Part shown: positions 23,489 through 33,222 of the stretch, piece after piece | How the letters are laid out: every line of letters begins with the position of its first letter | Position numbering within the stretch: the stretch's first letter is position 1 | DNA from: Candidatus Aquabacterium excrementipullorum | Lineage (GTDB): Bacteria; Pseudomonadota; Gammaproteobacteria; Burkholderiales; Burkholderiaceae_C | Length of the DNA: 43,416 bases | Assembly: GCA_019112875.1 (NCBI GenBank) | Contig: DXIO01000083.1 | Span: 1-43,416, forward strand | Direction of reading: 5' to 3' | The notes under the pieces: generated by a model | The model's input: only the letters and a program-made list of their open reading frames with translations | Told to the model about the DNA's origin: nothing | Database searches by the model: none | Translations under genes and position numbers: made by a program

Positions 23489-25504
23489 ATGTCCGAGATG
23501 TCTTCTCCCGCAGCGCCCTCGTCGCCCGCCACGGCCGACGAGAACGCCGCCTTGCGCGCCGAACTGCAGGCCGCCCGCGCCGAGGCCGACCGCTACCGCG
23601 CCAGCTTCGAGCTGAGCGCCTCGGGCCAGGTCATCTCGACGCTGGAAGGCCGCATGACCATGGTCAACGACCGCACCTGCGCCATCTTCGGCCGCAGCCG
23701 CGAGGCCTTGATCGGCTGCCACTTCAGCGAGATCACCCACCCCGACGACCTGGGCGTCAACAACGTCCTGCTCGATCAGCTGCGCGCCGGCCTGCTGCCC
23801 AGCTTCCGCATGGACAAGCGCTACCTGCGCGGCGACGGCAGCACCGTGTGGTGCGCCATCCACGTGGCCCCGCTGAGCGATGCCGAGGGCCGCGTGACCG
23901 GCCTGCTGGGCGTGGTCAACGACATCTCCGAGCGCAAGCGCTTCGAGGCCGACCTGCGCCAGCGCGACGAGATGCTGGCCGGGCTGAGCGCCCACATGCC
24001 GATCGCGCTGTTCGTCTACAAGGTCGATCAGCAGGGCCGCCAGAGCCTGCCCTACCTCAGCGAGAGCATGAGCACCATGTTCGAGCTGGACCTGGTCACC
24101 CTGCGCCAGGACGCCACGCTGCTGGCCCAGCGCATCCACCCGGAAGACGTGCACCGCCTGGCCGCCGACGCCGAGTACAGCCACCGCCACCTCACGCCCA
24201 TCCAGCACGAGTACCGCGTGCTGCTGCCCACGCGCGGGCAGCGCTGGGTGGCCGCGCGCAGCATGCCCCGCCGCATGCCCGACGGCACCACGCAGTGGTA
24301 CGGCGTGATGACCGACATCACCGAGCAGAAGCTCTACCAGGAGGCCCTGGTCAACGCCCAGGCCGCCGAGCGCGCCAACCAGGCCAAGAGCGAGTTCCTC
24401 TCGCGCATGAGCCACGAGTTGCGCACGCCGCTCAACGCCGTGATCGGCTTCGCCCAGCTGCTGCGCATGGACACCCAGCGCCCGATGGACGACGAGCAGC
24501 GCCGCCGCGTGGGCCTGATCGAAGAGGCCGGCGCCCACCTGCAGGCCGTGATCAACGACGTGCTCGATCTCTCGCGCATCGAGGCCGGCAGCCTGCCGCT
24601 GTCCATCGAATCGCTGAACCTGCGGGCCCTGGCCGACGAGGCCCTGAACATGGTCGAGGAAAGCGCCCACGCCGCCGACGTGCGCCTGCTGCCCGTCGAG
24701 GTGGCCACCGACCTGTACGTGCGGGGCGACCGCGTGCGCCTGCGCCAGGTCCTGGTCAATCTGCTGAGCAACGCCATCAAGTACAACCGCAGCGGCGGCA
24801 CGGTGCAGGTCAAGGCGCGCGCGCAGGGCGCCGATGTGCACCTGGACGTCAGCGACAACGGCATCGGCATGAGCGAGGAGCAGCAGCGCCACCTCTTCGA
24901 GCCCTTCAACCGCCTGGGCGTCGAGGCCAGCGGCGTGGAAGGCACGGGCATCGGCCTGGTGATCGTGCGCAAGCTGCTGGAGCTGATGGAGGGCGGCATC
25001 AAGCTCACCAGCCACAAGGGCCGCGGCACCACCGTGTGCATCAGCCTGGCCAGCGCCCTGCCCGCCACGCCCGCGCTGCCGCCCGCCCGCACGCCGGACG
25101 AGCCCGTGCCCGCGCAGCGCACCGCCACCCTGCTCTACGCTGAGGACAACGACGTCAACGTGATGCTGGTCGAGCAGATCCTGGCGCTGCGCCCCGAATG
25201 GACGCTGCTGGTGGCCGTGAGCGGCACGCAGGCCCTGGCGCTGGCCCGGGAGACCTTCCCGGATCTGCTGCTGCTGGACATGCACCTGGGCGACATGACC
25301 GGCTTCGACGTGGTCACCGAGCTGGACAAGGACGAGCGCCTGTCCACCATCCCGCGCGTGGCCTTGTCGGCCGATGCCATGCCCGACCAGATCCACGCGG
25401 CCAAGGCACGCGGCTTCGAGGCCTACCTGACCAAGCCGCTGGACGTGAGCAACCTGCTCGATTGCCTGGACGAGCACATGCGGCGCCTCACGGCCGCCGG
25501 CTGA
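23489..25504 (+). CDS. Cytoplasmic hybrid histidine kinase PAS-PAS-HisKA-HATPase-REC
   Basis: 671-aa soluble sensor kinase. It has a short coiled start (about 12-35), PAS/PAC 1 (about 36-155, ending N-D-I-S-E-R-K-R), PAS/PAC 2 (about 160-285, ending T-D-I-T-E-Q-K), HisKA with H309 (F-L-S-R-M-S-H-E-L-R-T-P-L-N), HATPase_c (L-L-S-N-A-I-K-Y-N-R; D-N-G-I-G-M; G-T-G-I-G-L-V-I-V) and a receiver with D597 in L-L-L-L-D-M-H-L-G-D-M-T-G. No output or Hpt domain is present. The catalytic half is near-identical in motif order and wording to the kinase at 15853-18018, indicating a recent paralogue with exchanged sensor modules. It lies between the P450 gene and parA, convergent with parA 9 bp apart. Confidence 0.91.
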   Translation: MSEMSSPAAPSSPATADENAALRAELQAARAEADRYRASFELSASGQVISTLEGRMTMVNDRTCAIFGRSREALIGCHFSEITHPDDLGVNNVLLDQLRAGLLPSFRMDKRYLRGDGSTVWCAIHVAPLSDAEGRVTGLLGVVNDISERKRFEADLRQRDEMLAGLSAHMPIALFVYKVDQQGRQSLPYLSESMSTMFELDLVTLRQDATLLAQRIHPEDVHRLAADAEYSHRHLTPIQHEYRVLLPTRGQRWVAARSMPRRMPDGTTQWYGVMTDITEQKLYQEALVNAQAAERANQAKSEFLSRMSHELRTPLNAVIGFAQLLRMDTQRPMDDEQRRRVGLIEEAGAHLQAVINDVLDLSRIEAGSLPLSIESLNLRALADEALNMVEESAHAADVRLLPVEVATDLYVRGDRVRLRQVLVNLLSNAIKYNRSGGTVQVKARAQGADVHLDVSDNGIGMSEEQQRHLFEPFNRLGVEASGVEGTGIGLVIVRKLLELMEGGIKLTSHKGRGTTVCISLASALPATPALPPARTPDEPVPAQRTATLLYAEDNDVNVMLVEQILALRPEWTLLVAVSGTQALALARETFPDLLLLDMHLGDMTGFDVVTELDKDERLSTIPRVALSADAMPDQIHAAKARGFEAYLTKPLDVSNLLDCLDEHMRRLTAAG

Positions 25505-25513
25505 GCCTCGCCC

Positions 25514-26293
25514 TTACTTCAGCTTGCCGCCCTTGACGCGCTCGACCAGCTCCTGCGCGAACTCGATGAAGGCCTGAGCGCCCTTGCTGCTGCGATCGAA
25601 CACCACGCCCGGCATGCCGTGGCTGGGCGCCTCGGCCAGGCGCACGTTGCGCGGGATCACGGTGTTGAACACCTTGTCGCCGAAGTGGCCCTTGAGCTGG
25701 TCGCTCACCTGCTGCTGCAAGGTGATGCGCGGATCGAACATCACGCGCAGCAGCCCGATCAGCTGCAGCTCGCGGTTGAGGTTGGCATGCACCTGCTTGA
25801 CGGTGTTGACGAGGTCGGTGAGGCCTTCGAGCGCGAAGTACTCGCACTGCATCGGCACGATCACGCCATGCGCGCAGGTCAGGCCGTTCAGCGTGAGCAG
25901 GCTCAAGCTGGGCGGGCAGTCGATCAGCACGAAGTCGTAGTCGTTGGCGGCCGTCTCGATCGCGGTTTTCAGACGGCGATCGCGGCGCTCCAGATTGACC
26001 AGCTCGATCTCGGCGCCCGACAGCTCGCGGTTGGCGCCCAGCACGTCGTAGCCGCCCTTGGGGCTGGGCTGGCGCGCCTCGGCGATGGACACGTCCTCCA
26101 GCAGCACGTCGTACACCGTGTGCGCCAGCGTGCGCTTGTCCACGCCCGAACCCATCGTCGCATTGCCCTGGGGATCCAGGTCCACGATCAGCACCCGCTG
26201 CCCGATCTGGGCCAGGCCGGCGGCCAGGTTGACGGTGGTGGTGGTCTTGCCGACCCCGCCCTTTTGGTTGGCAATGCAGAAGATGTGCGGCAT
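25514..26293 (-). CDS. parA: Chromosome partitioning ATPase ParA (Soj)
   Basis: 259-aa deviant Walker ATPase that moves ParB-parS complexes. Walker A K-G-G-V-G-K-T-T-T-T is at 11-20, with the signature lysine; Walker A' V-L-I-V-D-L-D-P-Q-G-N-A-T and Walker B F-V-L-I-D-C-P-P-S-L follow. Length and the absence of an N-terminal DNA-binding domain match the chromosomal (Soj) class, not plasmid type Ia ParA. The ATG at 26291-26293 is directly before the conserved start. It lies downstream of mnmG, rsmG and a PEP-CTERM gene; the terminator at 26363-26398 separates it from that gene, so it needs its own promoter in the about 70 bp upstream. Confidence 0.97.
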   Translation of the reverse strand: MPHIFCIANQKGGVGKTTTTVNLAAGLAQIGQRVLIVDLDPQGNATMGSGVDKRTLAHTVYDVLLEDVSIAEARQPSPKGGYDVLGANRELSGAEIELVNLERRDRRLKTAIETAANDYDFVLIDCPPSLSLLTLNGLTCAHGVIVPMQCEYFALEGLTDLVNTVKQVHANLNRELQLIGLLRVMFDPRITLQQQVSDQLKGHFGDKVFNTVIPRNVRLAEAPSHGMPGVVFDRSSKGAQAFIEFAQELVERVKGGKLK

Positions 26294-26362
26294 GCCTGGA
26301 TTATGGCGGCTGGCCTTGCGGCTGGGCAGCCGGGACAGGCCCGATCGGCCCTGCGGCAGGCA

Positions 26363-26398
26363 CAAAAAAGCCGCCGCTGGGATGCCAGCAGGCGGCTT
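26363..26398 (-). terminator. Rho-independent terminator of PEP-CTERM gene
   Basis: On the minus strand an interrupted 11-bp stem (GCCGCC plus CTGG-type inner pairs, 26370-26396) with a 4-nt loop is followed by six T. It lies between the PEP-CTERM stop and the parA start. Confidence 0.88.
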
Positions 26399-26438
26399 CG
26401 TTGCGGCGCCGTGACAGGCGCCGCATGGCAGGCTGCGC

Positions 26439-27248
26439 TCAGTCCGCGCGGCGACGGCGGCGGGCGGCCAGCGCCATGCCCGCGAAGCCCAGGCCCATCA
26501 TGGCCCAGGTGCCAGGCTCGGGCACCGAGGGCATCACCAGCGTGCCTTGCGCGACGATGGTGGAGGTGATGGAGCCGTAGTCGGACACGCCCTTGATCGT
26601 GCTCAGGCCCAGGTCGATCAGGCCCAGCGCCGAGGCGAAGTTGTTCAGGCCGGCCTGGGTGATCTTCAGGCCGGAGATCACGTTGGTGTAGCTGCCCGCG
26701 CCCACCTGCACGTTGGTCGGGCCGGTCAGGCTGGCGAAGTCCCAGAGGTAGAAGTTCTGCAGCGTGGTGGCAGAGGCACCCGACACGCCTGAGAAGTTGC
26801 CGGTGAGGTCGGCGTACACGCGCTTCTGGGTGAGGTCGACGCTCAGGTTCGCCACCGTGATCGAGCCGCCTGTGGACACGCCCGCCAGCGGCGCGATGGT
26901 GAGGGTGGCGCCGCCGCGCGAGCCTGCGGCCAGCACGTCACCGGTGGTGTCGTCCACCGTCATGAAGCTCAGGGGGGCGTTGGCGGTCACACCCGTGCGC
27001 ACGGAGCCGAAGGGCGGCTGGGCGGTGTAGACCTCGTTCACCGCGGCGGGGGCCACCGAGGTGAAGACCACCTTGCCCACGTTCAGGGCCGTGACCAGGC
27101 TGGAGCTGAAAGACAGGACGGCGTTGCCGCCCACCAGGGTCAGGCCCTGGTGCGTTTCGCCGGGCAGCGCGGTGATGGTGCCGGCCTGAGCCAGACCGGC
27201 GGTGGCGATGATGGAAGCGGCCACCAGCGACTTGACGTTGAACTTCAT
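26439..27248 (-). CDS. PEP-CTERM sorting-domain protein
   Basis: 269-aa exported protein. A Sec signal peptide (M-K-F-N-V-K-S-L, cleavage after A-Q-A) is followed by a Ser/Thr/Gly/Val-rich mature region without Cys and with beta-type alternation. The end is a textbook sorting signal: V-P-E-P-G-T-W-A-M-M-G-L-G, a short hydrophobic helix and A-A-R-R-R-R-R. It has no recognised functional domain. It sits alone with its own terminator between rsmG and parA, an unusual place inside a housekeeping block, and depends on the exosortase elsewhere. Confidence 0.92.
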   Translation of the reverse strand: MKFNVKSLVAASIIATAGLAQAGTITALPGETHQGLTLVGGNAVLSFSSSLVTALNVGKVVFTSVAPAAVNEVYTAQPPFGSVRTGVTANAPLSFMTVDDTTGDVLAAGSRGGATLTIAPLAGVSTGGSITVANLSVDLTQKRVYADLTGNFSGVSGASATTLQNFYLWDFASLTGPTNVQVGAGSYTNVISGLKITQAGLNNFASALGLIDLGLSTIKGVSDYGSITSTIVAQGTLVMPSVPEPGTWAMMGLGFAGMALAARRRRRAD

Positions 27249-27377
27249 GTGGGTTCTCCTCAGTGGAGTACTTGGACTTGCTGACGATGCGATGCCGTGT
27301 ACGACAAAGCATGACTCAGGTTAGCAGCCGGCCGCTCGACTGAACAACTACCGTTAACCCTGGTCCATGCACCCCAT

Positions 27378-28175
27378 TCAAGGGATGGCCGTCATCCAGA
27401 CGATGCAGCGCTCGGCGTCCAGCCCCGGCACGCTCAGCGCCTCGGTGCGCAGCACCTTCACGAAGGCCGGCAGGGCCTGCAGTTCGTCCTCGGGGTGCTT
27501 GCCCTTCATCGCCATCCAGACACCGCCAGCCGGGTTCAGGCGCTCCCGCGTCCAGGATGTGAAATCCGGCAGCGAGGCGAAGGCGCGCGAAGCCACCACG
27601 TCGAACTGCCCGGGCAGCTGTTCCACCCGGGCATGCTCGGCCCGCAGGTTGCCCAGGCCCAGTTCGGCGCCCACCTGGCGGATGAAGGCCGCCTTCTTGC
27701 CCACCGTGTCCACGCAGCTCACGGCGATGGCCGGGCACAGGATGGCCAGCACCACGCCGGGCAGTCCCCCGCCGCTGCCCACGTCCAGCAGCTTGAAGCG
27801 GGGCGGCACGGCCTGGGCCTGCGCGGAGTTCAGCCCCAGGTGCTGGCGCAGCGGCTCGACCACGACCAGGCAATCGGCCAGATGGTGGCTGAGCATGTCT
27901 TCGGGGCTGCGCAATGCGGTCAGGTTGTAGGTGGCGTTCCAGCGTTGCAGCAAGGCCATGTAGCGGGCCAGGGCCTGCACCTGGGCGTCCGATGCCGTCA
28001 GCCCCACGCTGGCCAGCACGGCCGGGATGCGCTCCGCCCAGGCCTCGGGCGCCCAGGCCTCATGGACGGGCGCCGGCTTTTTGACGCCGCCGGCCGGCCG
28101 TGGCGCGTGCCCCACGCCGGCCGCCCTGCCCCCTGCGCCACGAGCTGGCGCACCACGCGACATCGGCGACTTCAT
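27378..28175 (-). CDS. rsmG: 16S rRNA m7G527 methyltransferase RsmG
   Basis: 265-aa SAM-dependent enzyme that methylates G527 of 16S rRNA. Motif I is [26 protein letters not shown] and [10 protein letters not shown] are family hallmarks. The start overlaps the mnmG stop as ATGA (28172-28175), which sets the start and suggests translational coupling. The first about 45 residues are an Ala/Pro/Gly/Arg-rich extension absent from E. coli RsmG (207 aa). An internal ATG at 28163 is also possible. Confidence 0.94.
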   Translation of the reverse strand: MKSPMSRGAPARGAGGRAAGVGHAPRPAGGVKKPAPVHEAWAPEAWAERIPAVLASVGLTASDAQVQALARYMALLQRWNATYNLTALRSPEDMLSHHLADCLVVVEPLRQHLGLNSAQAQAVPPRFKLLDVGSGGGLPGVVLAILCPAIAVSCVDTVGKKAAFIRQVGAELGLGNLRAEHARVEQLPGQFDVVASRAFASLPDFTSWTRERLNPAGGVWMAMKGKHPEDELQALPAFVKVLRTEALSVPGLDAERCIVWMTAIP

Positions 28176-30283
28176 GCGGCAGCACCCTTCGCGCCTTGGC
28201 CGGCTTCGGCCTCGTCGTTCACGGCCCGGCCGTCGAAGCCCTTGAAGCGGCCCTTCTTCAGGTGGATCAACAGCAGCGAGATGGCCGCCGGCGTGATGCC
28301 CGAAAGGCGCGAAGCCTGACCCAGGGTTTCGGGGCGGTGGCGTTGCAGCTTCTGGCGCACTTCATGGCTGAGGGCCGACACCTGGGTGTAGTCCAGCTCA
28401 TCTGGCAATTTGAGGTGCTCGTAGTAGGCAGCGCGCTGTACCTCGTCGTTCTGCTTGTCGATGTAGCCGGCGTACTTGATGCTGATCTCCACCTGCTCGA
28501 TCACGGCATCGGCCAGCGAGGAACCAAGGTCCTGCTGCAGACCGGTGCGCGATGGTGCGGTGGTTTCACGTGAAACATCGTCTGAAACAGTCGGGCTGCC
28601 CTGCTTGACTTGGGGCTTGATCGTGGGCTTGGTGTTGGGCTTCGCGCCAGCAATGCGCGCGACTTCTTCCAGCGTGTCGAAGGTGACCCCCGGGCGACGC
28701 AGCAGGTCTGCCAGGCTGTATTCATGCTCCAGCGCCTTGCCGACCAGCCGCTCGGCCTCGGCCGAGGGGAGTGTGGCCGGCCGCACCCAGGTGGCACGCA
28801 GTCGCTCTGTTTCACGTGAAACAGCGTCGCGCTTGCGGTTGAACTGTGCCCAGCGTGCGTCGTCCACCAGGCCGATCTGCCGGCCCAGTTCGGTGAGCCG
28901 CAGATCGGCATTGTCTTCGCGCAGCTGCAGACGGAACTCGGCCCGGCTGGTGAACATGCGGTAGGGTTCGGTCACGCCTTTGGTGATCAGGTCGTCCACC
29001 AGCACGCCCAGGTAAGCCTGGTCACGGCGCAGGGTGAAGGGCTCCCGCCCTTGCGCCTGCAGGCCGGCGTTGACGCCCGCGTACAGACCCTGGGCCGCCG
29101 CCTCTTCATAGCCTGTGGTGCCGTTGATCTGCCCGGCGAAGAACAGGCCGCCAATGGCCCGGCTCTCGAAGGTGGCCTTGAGCTCGCGCGGATCGAAGTA
29201 GTCGTACTCGATGGCATAACCGGGGCGCAACACATAGGCCTGCTCCAGCCCCGGCATGGACTGCAGCGCCGCCAGCTGGATGTCGAAGGGCAAGGAGGTG
29301 CTGATGCCGTTGGGGTAGAACTCGTTGGTGGTCAGGCCTTCGGGCTCCAGGAAAATCTGGTGCGAATCCTTGTCGGCGAAGCGGTTGACCTTGTCTTCGA
29401 TGCTCGGGCAGTAACGCGGCCCCACCCCTTCGATCACGCCGGTGAACATCGGGCTGCGGTCAAAGCCGGAACGAATGATCTCGTGCGTGCGTTCGTTGGT
29501 GTGGGTGATCCAGCACGGCAACTGGCGCGGATGCTGCTCAGGCGTGCCCAGGAAGCTGAACACGGGCACCTCCGGACCGGTCGGCGCAGACTCGCCCCAC
29601 TGCCCCACCAGCCCAACACCATCGCCTGGCTGCTCGGACAGCTTGCTGAAATCGATGCTGCGCCCGTCGATGCGCGGCGGCGTACCCGTCTTGAGCCGGC
29701 CCTGCGGCAGCTTGAGCTCCTTCAGGCGGCCAGACAGGCTCACCGCCGGCGGATCACCGGCGCGGCCGGCGCTGTAGTTCTGCAGGCCCACGTGGATCTT
29801 GCCGTCCAGGAAAGTGCCAGCCGTGAGCACCACGGTGCGGGCCCGAAAGCGCACGCCCACCTGGGTCACGGCCCCGGTCACCCGGTCGCCCTCGACCATC
29901 AGGTCGTCCACGGCCTGCTGGAAGATCCACAGGTTGGGCTGGTTCTCCAGCCTACGGCGGATGGCGGCCTTGTACAGGATGCGGTCGGCCTGAGCCCGGG
30001 TGGCCCGTACAGCCGGCCCCTTGCTGGAGTTGAGGATGCGGAACTGGATGCCACCCTCATCGGTCGCGGCGGCCATGGCCCCGCCCAGCGCATCCACCTC
30101 CTTGACGAGGTGGCCCTTGCCGATGCCCCCGATGGAGGGGTTGCAGCTCATCTGCCCCAGCGTCTCGATGTTGTGGGTCAACAGCAAGGTGGCGCAGCCC
30201 ATGCGTGCGGCGGCCAAGGCGGCCTCCGTGCCTGCATGGCCGCCACCGACCACGATCACATCGAATTCTTTGGGGTAGATCAT
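28172..30283 (-). CDS. mnmG: tRNA uridine-34 5-carboxymethylaminomethyl modification enzyme MnmG (GidA)
   Basis: 703-aa FAD protein acting with MnmE on the wobble uridine of certain tRNAs. The FAD-binding G-G-G-H-A-G is at residues 13-18, [12 protein letters not shown] follows, and the C-terminal helical domain ends [16 protein letters not shown]. The start is the ATG at 30281-30283. At 703 aa it is longer than E. coli MnmG (about 629 aa): an insert of roughly 38 residues, rich in Lys, Pro, Thr and Ser, precedes the conserved E-Q-V-E-I segment. Two parS sites lie inside the gene; each is read as V-S-R-E-T (about residues 487-492 and 569-574). One falls in the insert. Confidence 0.96.
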   Translation of the reverse strand: MIYPKEFDVIVVGGGHAGTEAALAAARMGCATLLLTHNIETLGQMSCNPSIGGIGKGHLVKEVDALGGAMAAATDEGGIQFRILNSSKGPAVRATRAQADRILYKAAIRRRLENQPNLWIFQQAVDDLMVEGDRVTGAVTQVGVRFRARTVVLTAGTFLDGKIHVGLQNYSAGRAGDPPAVSLSGRLKELKLPQGRLKTGTPPRIDGRSIDFSKLSEQPGDGVGLVGQWGESAPTGPEVPVFSFLGTPEQHPRQLPCWITHTNERTHEIIRSGFDRSPMFTGVIEGVGPRYCPSIEDKVNRFADKDSHQIFLEPEGLTTNEFYPNGISTSLPFDIQLAALQSMPGLEQAYVLRPGYAIEYDYFDPRELKATFESRAIGGLFFAGQINGTTGYEEAAAQGLYAGVNAGLQAQGREPFTLRRDQAYLGVLVDDLITKGVTEPYRMFTSRAEFRLQLREDNADLRLTELGRQIGLVDDARWAQFNRKRDAVSRETERLRATWVRPATLPSAEAERLVGKALEHEYSLADLLRRPGVTFDTLEEVARIAGAKPNTKPTIKPQVKQGSPTVSDDVSRETTAPSRTGLQQDLGSSLADAVIEQVEISIKYAGYIDKQNDEVQRAAYYEHLKLPDELDYTQVSALSHEVRQKLQRHRPETLGQASRLSGITPAAISLLLIHLKKGRFKGFDGRAVNDEAEAGQGAKGAAA
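28562..28577. promoter_or_regulatory. parS: parS site A (15/16), inside mnmG insert
   Basis: Matches the parS consensus TGTTTCACGTGAAACA at 15 of 16 positions (first T is G). It lies in the part of mnmG that encodes the non-conserved insert. Confidence 0.85.
28808..28823. promoter_or_regulatory. parS: parS site B (16/16), inside mnmG
   Basis: Perfect match to TGTTTCACGTGAAACA, 246 bp from site A. In the mnmG frame it encodes V-S-R-E-T within an aligned, non-insert part of the protein. Confidence 0.95.
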
Positions 30284-30554
30284 CGCAACACCATCAACAA
30301 GTGACGACGCGGCCCCAGGGCCGCGCACAGCCCGGATTATCCCGGAGGGGCTGTCCGATCACCAGGGGCCACTGCACGTTTCCCCAGCATTCATGTGGGC
30401 GGATGCGCCCAGGGAAGGCGCCAGGCTGTTGTTTCACGTGGAACAGCCGGCCCTCTGTTTGAGGGTTTTACACCGGGCCCAGGCCTTCACCTGATGACCA
30501 AGACCGCCCGGCTTTTGTACGCTTGCCATTCATCACCACAACCAGGGTACGACC
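30284..30554. promoter_or_regulatory. Divergent region mnmG / PEP-CTERM
   Basis: 271 bp with no gene. It contains parS site C and a 7-bp inverted repeat ACAGCCC/GGGCTGT (30327-30333 with 30348-30354) that may belong to the mnmG promoter. No DnaA-box (TTATCCACA-type) cluster is seen, so this is not evidently oriC. Confidence 0.4.
30430..30445. promoter_or_regulatory. parS: parS site C (15/16), upstream of mnmG
   Basis: TGTTTCACGTGGAACA differs from consensus at one position. It is the only one of the three in non-coding DNA, between the divergent mnmG and PEP-CTERM starts. Confidence 0.85.
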
Positions 30555-31202
30555 ATGAAGAAAGCCATCACGGCAGGCCTCGCGCTGGCCTGCGTCCTCT
30601 CCGTCCCACAAGCCCAGGCCAGCGTGAGCGCCGGGCACTGGGAGGTGCAAGGCAGCAACACCGCCTTGAACTTCGGCTTGTATCAGGACGAAGCCAACAC
30701 CGACGTCACCTACCTCTATGCCACGGTCGACACCACCACCACCGCCATCCCGACGGTGGCATGGCGCACCCTCACCGGCAACCAGTACACGCTCGACTCC
30801 GCAGCCGATCTGTACATCGTTCACGAAGGCGCCCAGCTGAGCAATGCGCTGTTCGAAGCCGGCACCTACACAGCGCTGGTCGGCGCCACCAATGCCAGTC
30901 CGTCGGGCACGCAAGGCTGGCCCTCCACCCTGATCTTCGACAACGACGAGTTCTGGGTGGGTGCGCGCATCCGCTCCGGTAATCTGGGCGACCAACCCTG
31001 GACAGGCCTCGGCTGGGCGCACCTGCGTTTCGAGGACGACGGCAGCATCACCCTGCTGGGCAGCGCCATGGCCTATGACGAATCCAGCCTCGTGGTGGGC
31101 GCCGTGCCCGAGCCCTCCAGCTGGGCCCTGATGGGTGCCGGCCTGGTGGCGCTCGGCCTGCGCACCCGCATGCGCCGCCGCACGGACGGCCAGCGCGGCT
31201 GA
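30555..31202 (+). CDS. PEP-CTERM sorting-domain protein
   Basis: 215-aa exported protein. The ATG at 30555 opens a Sec signal peptide (M-K-K-A-I-T-A-G-L, cleavage after A-Q-A). The mature part is more acidic and aromatic than the other three PEP-CTERM proteins here (several Trp, Tyr and Asp), with no known domain. The C-terminus has [13 protein letters not shown], a hydrophobic helix and R-T-R-M-R-R-R. It is not related to the tandem pair outside the sorting signal. It is divergent from mnmG and lies next to parS site C. Confidence 0.9.
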   Translation: MKKAITAGLALACVLSVPQAQASVSAGHWEVQGSNTALNFGLYQDEANTDVTYLYATVDTTTTAIPTVAWRTLTGNQYTLDSAADLYIVHEGAQLSNALFEAGTYTALVGATNASPSGTQGWPSTLIFDNDEFWVGARIRSGNLGDQPWTGLGWAHLRFEDDGSITLLGSAMAYDESSLVVGAVPEPSSWALMGAGLVALGLRTRMRRRTDGQRG

Positions 31203-31258
31203 CAAAAGCCACACGCATGGGCCCCCAGTGGGCCACGCGCACGGCACAATGGCCGCCC

Positions 31259-31481
31259 ATGCACTGCCGACCGGGCTGTGGCGCCTGCTGCACCGCCCCC
31301 TCCATCAGCTCACCGATGCCGGGCTTGCCTCACGGCAAGCCGGCGGGCATGCCCTGCCCACATCTGGATGAAGCGCTGCGCTGCCGCCTGTTCGGCCAGC
31401 CCGAACGCCCAGCCGTGTGCGGCTCTCTGAAACCTTCGCAAGAGATGTGCGGCGCGGACCGGGCCTACGCCATGCACTGGC

Positions 31482-31510
<29 letters not shown>
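31259..31510 (+). CDS. YkgJ family cysteine-cluster protein
   Basis: 83-aa protein. The start [17 protein letters not shown] matches E. coli YkgJ almost residue for residue, followed by the G-K-P-A-G segment, C-P-H-L-D and E-M-C-G. Seven or more Cys suggest an iron-sulfur or zinc cluster; the family is annotated as zinc/iron-chelating, with function unproven. The ATG at 31259 has no clear ribosome-binding site. Its 3' end overlaps the convergent hydroxylase gene by 29 bp. Confidence 0.88.
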
Positions 31511-32546
<1,036 letters not shown>

Positions 32547-32752
32547 GGTGATGCCGCCCAGGGCGGATGGAGGTACTGCGCTTGTTCGTCACCATAAGGA
32601 TTTCCCTGGGCCCTGTCTCCCGGGGAAGCCCTCTGCGCAGCCCCCTCACCCCCTGATCAGGGGTGCCCATTGCATGCATAACGCACAGGCATTTGCGCCA
32701 CCGCAAACGGGGGGCTTGGCCCCAACGCCGCCGAGTTGCCCCGCCAGGCGCG

Positions 32753-33166
32753 TCAGGTATTGCCTTCGACCGCGGCCAGGTAATACCAGCGGTCCTGCTC
32801 GCGCACGAAATCGCTGGTTTCCTCCAGGCGTTGCGCACGCCCGCCGATCTTGAACTTGGCCACGAAACTCACGCGGCCGCGGTTCTCTGCTGGCGGGGGG
32901 GCGGCCTTCACGGTCAGGCCCAGCCATTTCAGCCCCGGCTCTGGCGGCTCGATGCCGGGTGGCCGGGTCGTGGGATGCCAGGTTTCCACCAGGTAAGGGC
33001 GCAGATCCTTGACGAATGCCGTGTAACGCGAGCGCATCAGCGCCTCCGGCGTGGGGGCCTGCAAGGGCAGGGTGCCGCCCGGGTGGTAGCGGCCACAGCA
33101 ATCGGCATAGGCCACGGGCAGGCCACAGGGGCAGGGATCGGCCGGCGGGCGGCGGGATGCGCTCAT
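32753..33166 (-). CDS. YchJ family protein (SEC-C motif)
   Basis: 137-aa protein of the UPF0225/YchJ type. The N-terminal zinc-binding SEC-C-like motif reads C-P-C-G-L-P-V-A-Y-A-D-C-C-G-R-Y-H, then the conserved A-L-M-R-S-R-Y-T-A-F segment and an NTF2-like fold with W-L-G-L-T-V and F-V-A-K-F-K ending W-Y-Y-L. Function is unknown in the family. The ATG at 33164-33166 begins M-S-A-S-R-R-P-P. It is divergent from the SDR gene at 33223. Confidence 0.9.
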   Translation of the reverse strand: MSASRRPPADPCPCGLPVAYADCCGRYHPGGTLPLQAPTPEALMRSRYTAFVKDLRPYLVETWHPTTRPPGIEPPEPGLKWLGLTVKAAPPPAENRGRVSFVAKFKIGGRAQRLEETSDFVREQDRWYYLAAVEGNT

Positions 33167-33222
33167 CGTGTCGGAGGGGCCCGGCAAGCCGGGGCCATGG
33201 CGGTGGAAGGCACAATCATGGC

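Noticed and set aside
30284-30554. Chromosome origin (oriC) next to mnmG
   Set aside because: No DnaA-box cluster or AT-rich unwinding stretch could be seen; only parS C and short inverted repeats.
32650-32663. Palindrome CCCCTGATCAGGGG upstream of the hydroxylase
   Set aside because: Perfect 14 bp but GC-clamped and single, with no T-run and no regulator nearby; it may be chance in a GC-rich region, so it is not called a site.
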